A DNA stretch of 33,825 bases from Lacrimispora amygdalina (GTDB lineage: Bacteria; Bacillota; Clostridia; Lachnospirales; Lachnospiraceae): positions 1 through 33,825 of the forward strand of contig NZ_QOHO01000104.1 in the NCBI RefSeq assembly GCF_003432035.1, given 5' to 3'. Positions 24,931 through 32,700 of this stretch are shown here, piece by piece. The translations under genes and the position numbers were made by a program. The notes beneath the pieces were generated by a model, which was not told the origin of the DNA, did not search any database, and worked only from the letters and a program-made list of their open reading frames with translations. Each line of letters opens with the position of its first letter. The first letter of the stretch is position 1.

Positions 24931-26256
24931 TCATACCTTTAAAAATAATTCTCTTTCTTCATTTCTACGTCTGGTAAGCCCTTCAAGCACCTTTCCCCCG
25001 CCCTTATTATAAGCAGGAAATTTGTCTGCAACCTCCATGGCATTCCTTCCGGAGACGAGATTCTTAAGATTGCCCGGACCGCAGTTATAGGTAAAAGAGG
25101 TCAAAGCGTCAAATTGATTCTGATTCAATGAAAAGGAAATAATCCCATTCTTCTTATAAGCATTGACATAATCAGCATATTTTTCAGCATCAGTCTGCAG
25201 CATCCCGATTGCCTGCTGCTGTGTGATTCTCTGCCCGGACTGTACACCTTCTGTATGTCCATATCCAATTGTCCAAACTCCAGCCGGACATTTGTATGCC
25301 TCCAGACGACAGCCCTCATATTTTGCAATCAATTGAATTCCCGCGTCAGATATACAGAAGGATTTATTAACTGACGGTGCCGTAAGAACCGCTTCCCTGT
25401 GATTTTCTTCCTTTTCCGCTTCCTGCTTTATGAGGTATTTCACATTTACCGGACTGCAGATTGATTTACTTCCGCTTTCATTTTTGTCTATCACAACTCT
25501 GTCATTTTTTACTGATGCCACAATCCAGGTGTCTGTTTTTACCCAGTCCGGCATTGTCTTGTCATTATAGTATACTGCTTCACTCATAATCTTTACATGA
25601 TCACCGGGCCGTATTTCTGCAAGACCTGTTCCCGTATCGGCTGCGGGCTGTTCGGTTCCTTTCTGAACTTCTTCCTCCACTGATATCCCTTCCTTCATTG
25701 CATGTTCTACTTCTGCCCGAAACGTATCCATCGTAAACCCTGTATTAAGCTGATTCCAGATATGTTCCGGGTCACCGTGACCGGAGGCCAAACCCCGGTC
25801 ATGTCCTTCCTTATGACTGATTATAATCCCATCCTGTAGTGGATTTAAATTATACTGCTTACAGAGAAAGGCGAATAACTCTACGGCTGCATGATAAGTT
25901 CTGCTCACTACTTCCCTGGCAGCGTCGGGATTGGAACAGATAAAAGCAGCTCCGCCGGTATAACGGATGCAGGATGGTTCGCACATTTCAACTCCGATAT
26001 GGGTATTATTCGCCTCACCACCGCAGTGCCATGCTCTGTAATCCCAGGGCAGTGTCTGAAATACTTCTCCTGTATTTCCGTCAATAAATCCATGTACACA
26101 GGCCCTTGCAGCAGACGGACTGTTCCATTGCACCACAAAGCTGCCGGCTGATGGCTGCGGACACCCGACGCTATGCAGCATCAATCCTTTCACCTTTATT
26201 TTTTTGCCTGCATGAAAGCAGGGATGCCTGTCCAGATAACATTGTTTCATATTCAT
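24931..26256 (-). CDS. Two-headed peptidoglycan hydrolase: amidase plus GH24 lysozyme
   Basis: A 441-residue lysin. Residues 20-175 are an N-acetylmuramoyl-L-alanine amidase (Amidase_2/PGRP): zinc ligands likely H28 (MLHSVG) and H160 (SGHGDPEH, with D162), plus H77 (WHCGG) and E90 (IGVE). Residues 212-280 are a small SH3-like wall-binding domain. Residues 300-441 are a phage-type GH24 lysozyme: E314 (KYEG), T329 (WTIGYGHT), with C323 (YKCPAG) in the place of T4 Asp20, a known active variant in phage lysozymes. There is no signal peptide or transmembrane segment. AAAGGAGG is 7 bases before the ATG. It is the last gene of a nine-gene operon and has no holin neighbour. Confidence 0.9.
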   Translation of the reverse strand: MNMKQCYLDRHPCFHAGKKIKVKGLMLHSVGCPQPSAGSFVVQWNSPSAARACVHGFIDGNTGEVFQTLPWDYRAWHCGGEANNTHIGVEMCEPSCIRYTGGAAFICSNPDAAREVVSRTYHAAVELFAFLCKQYNLNPLQDGIIISHKEGHDRGLASGHGDPEHIWNQLNTGFTMDTFRAEVEHAMKEGISVEEEVQKGTEQPAADTGTGLAEIRPGDHVKIMSEAVYYNDKTMPDWVKTDTWIVASVKNDRVVIDKNESGSKSICSPVNVKYLIKQEAEKEENHREAVLTAPSVNKSFCISDAGIQLIAKYEGCRLEAYKCPAGVWTIGYGHTEGVQSGQRITQQQAIGMLQTDAEKYADYVNAYKKNGIISFSLNQNQFDALTSFTYNCGPGNLKNLVSGRNAMEVADKFPAYNKGGGKVLEGLTRRRNEERELFLKV

Positions 26257-26270
26257 GAAATAACCTCCTT

Positions 26271-26957
26271 TTATTGTGCTACCAGCTGATTTCTGATCTC
26301 TATAAATTTTTTCTCCGGTATCAGCATGGAATCTCCATTATCCATCTCCACATAACACCTACCTATCCGGATCACATGATCTTTATGTATGATAAAACCT
26401 TTATGAATGCGGACAAAACTATGGGACAGAATCGTTTCTGCATTTTTTAATGACCCTACCGATTCAATCACCCCGTCCCTGCAGTGCCAGTATACATGAT
26501 TGTGATTAGATTCCAGGTAAATTAAGTCCTTCTCTCTTACATGATATAATCTTTCATCTAATCCTTTAATCCAGTGACAGTAATTTTCAGGTAACCACTG
26601 GGAAAGATGCAGATATTTAATTTTGATACCGCTATCTTCCATCACAAATAAAAGAGTGATATTATGCAGAATTCTGTCTTTCCCGACTGCATAGTAACTT
26701 CCAATTACCAAAGAAACCTGCTGTGTGATTAAAATGGTGTAATATTCCACATGTACAATAGAAACCTTTTGTTTTCCTAAAAATCTGATATACTCATCAA
26801 AATCCTGTTTTGATGACAAACTCACTCTTTCATAATCCGCCGTAATCCATCTCATATTCGCACTGGAATACTTTGAAACATGTTCTATATCACCTAAATA
26901 AAGGGATTGAACAACATGCCTTGCCAGCCTTTCTAATTTCTTTTTCACTTCAATCAT
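26271..26957 (-). CDS. LytTR regulator with NTF2/SnoaL-like sensor domain
   Basis: A 228-residue protein. Residues 1-125 look like a SnoaL/NTF2-like cone domain (VVQSLYLGDIEHVSKYSSANMRWI, then beta strands), a fold that often binds small hydrophobic ligands. Residues 138-226 are a LytTR DNA-binding domain (DLIYLESNHNHVYWHC, SFVRIHKGFIIHKDHV). There is no receiver domain, so it is not a phospho-regulator. GGGGAG precedes the ATG. It sits 38 bases after the sensor-phosphatase gene and 14 before the lysin gene, so it could regulate the operon or only the lysin (inference). Confidence 0.85.
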   Translation of the reverse strand: MIEVKKKLERLARHVVQSLYLGDIEHVSKYSSANMRWITADYERVSLSSKQDFDEYIRFLGKQKVSIVHVEYYTILITQQVSLVIGSYYAVGKDRILHNITLLFVMEDSGIKIKYLHLSQWLPENYCHWIKGLDERLYHVREKDLIYLESNHNHVYWHCRDGVIESVGSLKNAETILSHSFVRIHKGFIIHKDHVIRIGRCYVEMDNGDSMLIPEKKFIEIRNQLVAQ

Positions 26958-26995
26958 CTTTTCTCCCCAAGTGAATGAAACCCCTCTTTATGACC

Positions 26996-29536
26996 TTATG
27001 CGATCTTCATCAAAAGCAAACGGTTTTTCCCCGCTATAAACTCATACACAAGGGAATCCATACTTTTTTTCACAATATAGATTCCGTATCCGCCCGCTTT
27101 TTTCCTTTCCAATTCATCTGTTACATCAGGATCCGGTTTTTCCAAAGGGTTAAATGGGATTCCATCGTCTTCAAAAAAAAGTTTTATCTTTCCATCTGCA
27201 GCCTTACAGGCAATGGTTACCTCCTTTGCTTTACTATAACGGCAAATATTAGAAAAAATTTCATCTACAGCTATCATAATTTTAATAAAAGACACCTGCC
27301 GGACCGCTTGTTCTTTCAGAATACTCTCTACAAAATCCTCGATTTCCGCCATACGTGAGAGATCTGCTAATCCGTGATTTTTCTGATAACCGTCTCCTTT
27401 GTAACAAAGTGCAAGCATTGTAATATCATCAAACTGCTCTGCTTTCCCTTTAAATGCCTGCACATCCTCCCAGACTGCCGAAATCTGATCTCCTGGAGGA
27501 AATTCACCCCATTTCTCCAGTCTGCTTTTCAGCCGTATTTCTCCATATAATTCATTTCCGGTGTCATGAGCCTCAGTCACTCCGTCTGTATACAAAAACA
27601 CCTGGTCCCCAGGTATTAACTTCAGCTTTGCCTGGTCATATGTCAATCCATCCATGCCTGCAAGAACAAAACCGGTCCGCTGGTCTAACCAGGAAAATTC
27701 TCCTCTTCCGCCCGTCTTTATTAACGGCGGATTGTGCCCTGCATTGACATACACCAGATCTCCTGTTGACAAAGTAAGAATTCCCAGCCATGCTGTTACA
27801 AACATACCGTCTCTGTTATTCTCATAAAGACTTTTATTGGTATCTGTAAATACCTTTGCAGGGTCCGGTTCAACCTTCATGCGGCTTCGTATCAATGTTT
27901 TTGCCACCACCATGAACAATGCCGCCGGTACTCCTTTACCAGATACATCAGCCACCATAAAAACAAGATGATCTTCATCTGTGAGAAAAAAATCGTAAAA
28001 ATCTCCGCCCACCTCTCTTGCAGGTGTCATCTGAGCCCATAGTTCAAATTCCGCCCTTCCAGGGAACGCATCCTGTGACAATGGGAGCATATCTGCCTGC
28101 AGTCTGGAGGCGACAGTAAGCTCTGTCCTGATTCTCTCCTTCTCTGCAGTAATCTCTGAAAGATTTGAAATATAATTTTTAATCTGTGATGTCATGGAAT
28201 TAAAGGCTTCCCCAAGATCCTCAATCTCGTCTCCCGTTCTTATCTGTATCCGGTGTTCTAAATCTCCTTTTCCAATGGTCTTTACCTCATCAGTGAGCCT
28301 TCGGATTGGATCAGTTATCCTGTCTGCATATACCGCTCCTAAAATGCTTATGATGACTGCTGCGCATATCGTAATTAATAAAAAAGATACCAGCATTCTT
28401 CCAATTGCCGCATCCTGATTATCGCCCACTGCATCCGCCAGCGTTATAATCACCCGATGGCTCTCCTGTGCCGGTGCAATCACTTCTGCTACATCTATAA
28501 CTGTTGCAAAGCTCCAGCCCAGTTCTTTTAATGGAGCATATGCAAGATAAACATCTTTTCCATCAATTGTCACCCTTTCGATTCCAGCTTGTCCTGCTGT
28601 CATATTCCGGCAAATATCAGACAGTGGTTTATTTTTGCTTTCCAGTAAATTCAGATAGCTTTTCGCAGCAGTTTCCCCTTCCTTTTGGGGAGAAACCATA
28701 ATCTGCCCATTTTTATTCACCAGAAATGCATAACCGTTTTCTCCCACCGCTGTCTTTAAAACTCCATGATACACAGTATCCAGATAGGAACCTGCTCCGG
28801 CTACAGCCACCACTTTTCCCTTATGATAAACGGGTTGTGCACATACGATACAATCTCCCCCTCCATGCACATCTGCAATAACATCGGAATATACAATCTC
28901 TCCCTGCTTCGCTTTGAGTGCCCTCTGATACCACTGTCTGGTTTCCGCCTCATAAAAGACCGGTTCCTTTTCCTGATGGTTGAATTTACTATAGGCAATG
29001 GAATCCGCCTGAATCAGCCAGCCCGACCCAGTTGCGACGTAAGCAGATGACACCATCTCATTGTTTGCATTATACTGAATCAGTAAATCCTGAATATTGC
29101 CAAGCTTTAACAGTTCCTGGTTCTGCCAGGCGGCCTCCTTCTGCTTCCATGATTTCAGCAGCTGAGCGGATAATCCCCTGCATCCCGGCTGGGGCGGCAG
29201 AACAATTCTGTCCGGGTAATTCTGAGGGTTTTCATAAATCTCTTCTGCCATGGAAGCAATTCCATGTACATAGGCAGCCACTTCCGTAAAGGATTTCCCG
29301 ATATATGCCGCTTTTTCTTTTGCAATATTCTGCAGCTGCTCTCCAGCTATTTTCTCCAGAGCATCCTGTGCATCCTCTGCAGCCTTTTTTCCCAATTCCC
29401 GGTTGGTATCCATGGAAATCCTTTTCATGGAAAACAGGCTCCAGACACTGACAATGCCGTGGAGAAACATAGTGAGAAATACTGCAGACAGCAAAAATCC
29501 GGTTATGGTTTTGCCGATCTTTTTTCTCTTTTTCAT
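26996..29536 (-). CDS. Membrane sensor with PP2C (SpoIIE) phosphatase and RsbW-like kinase domains
   Basis: An 846-residue protein. A helix at 12-36 and another at 380-404 enclose a large extracellular double-Cache domain (about 75-350). Then come HAMP (405-457), a short coiled coil, a SpoIIE-type PP2C phosphatase (490-712; metal residues in GGDFYDF D512, VADVSGKG D530, YTDGVTEA D651, FDDIT D703/D704) and an RsbW-like HATPase domain (725-845; AVDEIFSNICRY, EDDGIPF, GGYGIYIV). One polypeptide thus holds both activities that remove and add phosphate on a STAS protein. The STAS gene lies two genes upstream. The ATG at 29536 follows CAGGAG and is 13 bases after the GNAT gene; the open frame further upstream lies inside that gene. 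Confidence 0.92.
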   Translation of the reverse strand: MKKRKKIGKTITGFLLSAVFLTMFLHGIVSVWSLFSMKRISMDTNRELGKKAAEDAQDALEKIAGEQLQNIAKEKAAYIGKSFTEVAAYVHGIASMAEEIYENPQNYPDRIVLPPQPGCRGLSAQLLKSWKQKEAAWQNQELLKLGNIQDLLIQYNANNEMVSSAYVATGSGWLIQADSIAYSKFNHQEKEPVFYEAETRQWYQRALKAKQGEIVYSDVIADVHGGGDCIVCAQPVYHKGKVVAVAGAGSYLDTVYHGVLKTAVGENGYAFLVNKNGQIMVSPQKEGETAAKSYLNLLESKNKPLSDICRNMTAGQAGIERVTIDGKDVYLAYAPLKELGWSFATVIDVAEVIAPAQESHRVIITLADAVGDNQDAAIGRMLVSFLLITICAAVIISILGAVYADRITDPIRRLTDEVKTIGKGDLEHRIQIRTGDEIEDLGEAFNSMTSQIKNYISNLSEITAEKERIRTELTVASRLQADMLPLSQDAFPGRAEFELWAQMTPAREVGGDFYDFFLTDEDHLVFMVADVSGKGVPAALFMVVAKTLIRSRMKVEPDPAKVFTDTNKSLYENNRDGMFVTAWLGILTLSTGDLVYVNAGHNPPLIKTGGRGEFSWLDQRTGFVLAGMDGLTYDQAKLKLIPGDQVFLYTDGVTEAHDTGNELYGEIRLKSRLEKWGEFPPGDQISAVWEDVQAFKGKAEQFDDITMLALCYKGDGYQKNHGLADLSRMAEIEDFVESILKEQAVRQVSFIKIMIAVDEIFSNICRYSKAKEVTIACKAADGKIKLFFEDDGIPFNPLEKPDPDVTDELERKKAGGYGIYIVKKSMDSLVYEFIAGKNRLLLMKIA

Positions 29537-29549
29537 TTGATCTCCTGTT

Positions 29550-30632
29550 TCATCCGTCCTTTCCCAGACCAAAAACCATATTCTGTGACCGCTCATAGCA
29601 GTATTTGACATACAAAAGCAAAGACGCAAATTCACTGCTGACCATGTAATCGTCAAAATAGATCTGCACTTTTCCCGGATTATGGAGTACCATATACTCC
29701 TTTTCACTGCATAAAGGCTTAAGTCCTGTAAAAAAATATCCCATTTTTTTTAATATTTCATATGCTTTCACAGCATGGCAGTCGTTACAGTTTAAAAACA
29801 GGCTGGCGGTCTGTTTCCTGCACAAAGGAAACTGCCTGTGCAGGTTTAAAAGACGCTTTTTAAAATCTCTGCCAACTAAAAGTACTCTGATTTCAAGATT
29901 ACTTTGGACAGCATCATTGGAAAAAGTCATGTCACTATAATCCGGCATGTCAGACTCCCCCCATTCAGAAATCATTTTCTCCTCATGAAAGCTGTAATTC
30001 ACTCCAAGGCTCTCATAGACCATTCCTGCAAATTTCTGATGTTCAACAGGCAGATAAAGCGTTCCTGCATCCCGTTTATCCAGTGCCATGATCTGAATTG
30101 CCTGTGAATGCTTGGTGTTCCTTCCATTCTTATAGGAATGGATTATTTTATCCAGATCAAAGACATTCAGTATGAAGCCGGCTGCCCGGAGCCCCGACCG
30201 GTACAGGAGCACCTGTGTAATGTGGTGAAATGTTACCGGAAGACAGTAAGCCGCTGAATAATTCCGTGCTTTTAACAGTTCCAGCCCATACTGGAAGAAA
30301 GGCAGTGCAAGTCCATAACCGCGGTACTTTTTACGAAATATCTGGGAAGCAATCTCACACATGGACTCTTCCGGATAAAACTGTTTTAAAATCATCATTC
30401 CTGCGATTTCTTTATCTTCCGTTTGTGCAGCCAGAAATTTGATATGGTGATTGTCAGACTCACTTTTTATGTACTCCGGATCATAAAAGTCTCTTTTGAA
30501 ATAGGTTTCTCCATATTCATCACGGATACAGGCAATCATTCCCTCCTCATCCCCTTTACGGTATTCTCTGAGTAACACCAAAAGCGTATCTCCGTTTTTA
30601 TTCTTTAATTTAACTTTTCTTTCTTTTACCAT
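29550..30632 (-). CDS. GNAT-family N-acetyltransferase-like protein
   Basis: A 360-residue protein. Residues 15-165 are a GNAT domain: acetyl-CoA motif A is RKKYRGYGLALPF (about 100-112), preceded by the beta-4 strand IAGMMILKQF. The C-terminal half (about 185-360) is a second alpha/beta segment without a recognised motif; it may be a degenerate GNAT repeat, since it again ends in a strand with KVQIYFDDYMVSS. Its target is unknown. The gap to the STAS gene is 8 bases and to the sensor phosphatase 13. A role in modifying a partner-switch component is possible but not shown. Confidence 0.75.
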   Translation of the reverse strand: MVKERKVKLKNKNGDTLLVLLREYRKGDEEGMIACIRDEYGETYFKRDFYDPEYIKSESDNHHIKFLAAQTEDKEIAGMMILKQFYPEESMCEIASQIFRKKYRGYGLALPFFQYGLELLKARNYSAAYCLPVTFHHITQVLLYRSGLRAAGFILNVFDLDKIIHSYKNGRNTKHSQAIQIMALDKRDAGTLYLPVEHQKFAGMVYESLGVNYSFHEEKMISEWGESDMPDYSDMTFSNDAVQSNLEIRVLLVGRDFKKRLLNLHRQFPLCRKQTASLFLNCNDCHAVKAYEILKKMGYFFTGLKPLCSEKEYMVLHNPGKVQIYFDDYMVSSEFASLLLYVKYCYERSQNMVFGLGKDG

Positions 30633-30640
30633 AACGACCC

Positions 30641-30937
30641 CTACTGGATATTTAAGATTTCCGTAAAGCCGGTTATCTTAAACACTTCCATGACTCCACT
30701 GTTTACGTTTCGGACAACCATACTGCCCTGTTTGTTCATCTTTTTTGCTGCACCAAGCAGAATACGCAATCCGGCAGAAGAAATGTATTCTAACTTTTCC
30801 ATGTCAATCTGTAAACCGGTAATACCAGACGTCTTTTCCTCAATTACTGCTTCAAACTGAGGGGCAGTTGTGGTATCAAGTCTGCCTTCCAGTTGAAGCA
30901 GCAGGTTTTCTTTCTCTCTGTTCTCATATATTTTCAT
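30641..30937 (-). CDS. STAS-domain anti-sigma-factor antagonist
   Basis: A 98-residue single STAS domain of the SpoIIAA/RsbV type: VGS-like first strand region LLLQLEGRLDTTTAPQFE, then LQIDMEKLEYISSAGLRILLG with the phosphorylatable serine S53 or S54 in YISSAGL. The ATG at 30937 is two bases after the stop of the preceding gene and is preferred over an in-frame start 33 bases upstream, which lies inside that gene. Its natural phosphatase and kinase would be the two domains of the sensor at 26996. The anti-sigma factor or other target is not in the window. Confidence 0.9.
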   Translation of the reverse strand: MKIYENREKENLLLQLEGRLDTTTAPQFEAVIEEKTSGITGLQIDMEKLEYISSAGLRILLGAAKKMNKQGSMVVRNVNSGVMEVFKITGFTEILNIQ

Positions 30938-30939
30938 AT

Positions 30940-31227
30940 TCAAAGCCCGCTTTCCTGATTTTCTTCCCACGATGGTTTTCTCGTGAATCCTACATGATAG
31001 GTTACCTTTTCCATTGTTAATTCGTGCTCTCCCACCAGATAACGTCCTATGGTAACATCCTTCCCAATAATCGTTCCCTTCGGATAATCATTCAAACAGC
31101 GGTTAAGAACCGCAATCTGTGCTGCCCTGGATTGATCCGAAAGGGGATTATTAGGATTGACACTTCCGACAGGAACCATTTTTACATAATGGATATCCGT
31201 GAGAGCAGTTTTTTCATCCTGCTTCAT
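30940..31227 (-). CDS. Small protein of unknown function (95 aa)
   Basis: I do not recognise this 95-residue protein. It is soluble, has no signal peptide or membrane helix, and looks like a compact alpha/beta domain: VKMVPVGSVNPNNP, a helix RAAQIAVLNRCLNDYP, then KGTIIGKDVTIGRYLVGEHEL and a strand EKVTYHVGFTRKP. AGGAGC precedes the ATG. It is 39 bases after the DUF2589 gene and 2 before the STAS gene, so it should belong to the same transcript and process. Confidence 0.7.
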   Translation of the reverse strand: MKQDEKTALTDIHYVKMVPVGSVNPNNPLSDQSRAAQIAVLNRCLNDYPKGTIIGKDVTIGRYLVGEHELTMEKVTYHVGFTRKPSWEENQESGL

Positions 31228-31266
31228 GCTTCAGCTCCTATTGATATGTCTTGAGATACGATTAAA

Positions 31267-32388
31267 TTAAGGCTGTTGCGCCGGCAGCTGTTTTCCGGCA
31301 ATGGCATCGCTGTATTCTGCTTTTTTGTCAAACAGCTCTGTCTCCAGTCTGCTCACATTGCCCTGAGCTTCGACGGCCGCCTTTTGCACAGCAGCCAGCT
31401 GCTTGTAATAAAGCTCTGTTTCCTGGTATTTATCTGCCTTGTCGTCATTTAATTCTTTCAGTCCAAACAATTCAGATACTGTAGTTCCGTCTGAAGTTTC
31501 TCCGCTGTCCGCCAGCATTTTAATTAAATCACCAGCCTGATTCTGGAGATTATTCCAGGGAGCACTTATCTCGCTCATTACCTGGCTGTAAGCGTCAGAT
31601 TTTTCCTGGTCTGCTTCATTTGTTTCATCCAGACCGCTTAACTTCTTGGATAAGGCTGCCTGATATGTATTTAGCTGAGAAATGGCAACTTTCTTCAATC
31701 GGGCAACATTGCCATCAAACGTATCCCTGGCAGCGGAAAGCCGTGTCTCAATCTGGGAAATATCGTGGCGCAGAGCCTTTAACCGTTCTGCTCGGATTTT
31801 TGCACTCTCGCTTAAATCCTGTCCGTTTCCATCCTTTAAAGAGCTTCCAACCAGAGATGGAGCGACATTTGCAGCCATCATATCAAGGACTCTTGCAAGA
31901 CCTTCCGGAGTGCCATGATTGGTGGCGCGCACATCTACATGATACTTCGCAGAATTATCTGAACTTCTTGTATTGGAACTGTGGGCACTGACGCTGCCGG
32001 TAACGGATATTTTGATAAAACCAATACGCGCAGAACCGGTCAATGACGCTCCCATGTCAAATGATGTATCCTTTTTCTCACTCTGCTTAACTTCCATATC
32101 GAACAGGACATTCACCTCGTCGATCTGCAAATTGGGGATGGGAACAATGGCCAGCATAGGCACGTCCACCTTCATCTCATCCAGATTGCTGGTACCATCC
32201 TCATTCACGCTGCGCTTCTGGTACATGAAAGCCACATTCCGTACTTTTCCGGTGGAATCAAAACCTACCCGGTTGATAAAATCTGCCGTAGAATTTGCCA
32301 GTGATGTACTGGCATCTGCTGCAGCTGCAAGAGGGGCACCGATTAATTTGTCCATCTCCAGACCTGCAAATTGTTCTGCAATCGCCAT
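31267..32388 (-). CDS. DUF2589-family protein with coiled-coil tail
   Basis: A 373-residue protein. Residues 10-175 match the DUF2589 family: DKLIGAPLAAAADASTSLA, then the block VPMLAIVPIPNLQIDEV (76-92), FDMEV, and the end GTPEGLARVLDMM (159-171). The family has no function that I know of. Residues 195-365 are charged and helical, probably coiled coils, unlike the bare family domain. There is no signal peptide or membrane helix. AAGG precedes the ATG. A diverged paralogue lies two genes upstream (32687). Confidence 0.82.
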   Translation of the reverse strand: MAIAEQFAGLEMDKLIGAPLAAAADASTSLANSTADFINRVGFDSTGKVRNVAFMYQKRSVNEDGTSNLDEMKVDVPMLAIVPIPNLQIDEVNVLFDMEVKQSEKKDTSFDMGASLTGSARIGFIKISVTGSVSAHSSNTRSSDNSAKYHVDVRATNHGTPEGLARVLDMMAANVAPSLVGSSLKDGNGQDLSESAKIRAERLKALRHDISQIETRLSAARDTFDGNVARLKKVAISQLNTYQAALSKKLSGLDETNEADQEKSDAYSQVMSEISAPWNNLQNQAGDLIKMLADSGETSDGTTVSELFGLKELNDDKADKYQETELYYKQLAAVQKAAVEAQGNVSRLETELFDKKAEYSDAIAGKQLPAQQP

Positions 32389-32424
32389 AAAAATACCTTC
32401 TTTCTTTTGGTTTATGAATCTTTT

Positions 32425-32700
32425 CTATGCTTTATCAAAACCATGTGTCATACACCTCACCAATTTTTCCAGTAATGAAAGAAGTTTTTGTAGAATTGTC
32501 TGTTTCCTTGGAACAGGTCCCGCTATCTCTCCAATTGCAATGTACTCCACCCACAAAATCTCTTTCTGTGATAAATCAAAACAATTGTTTTCAAATATGA
32601 AACGGAAATTTAATTCTTCCGGCAGATTCATGAAATACTGTTCCAGATCTCTTCTGGCGTTCTTAGCTTCTTCCTGTGGTTTTTTTTTATTTGTAATCAT
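32425..32700 (-). CDS. Small protein of unknown function (91 aa)
   Basis: A 91-residue orphan. The N-terminus is basic and helical (TNKKKPQEEAKNARRDLEQYF), the middle has alternating hydrophobic strands (FRFIFENNCFDL, EILWVEYIAIGE), and the end is an amphipathic helix (ILQKLLSLLEKLV). The ATG at 32700 overlaps the end of the first DUF2589 gene by 14 bases, so translation is coupled. The ribosome site is weak (GGA). It might be an adaptor between the two DUF2589 proteins (inference). Confidence 0.6.
   Translation of the reverse strand: MITNKKKPQEEAKNARRDLEQYFMNLPEELNFRFIFENNCFDLSQKEILWVEYIAIGEIAGPVPRKQTILQKLLSLLEKLVRCMTHGFDKA

Noticed and set aside
29537-29707. Longer N-terminus of the sensor phosphatase
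   Set aside because: It lies within the GNAT gene in another frame, and CAGGAG marks the ATG at 29536.
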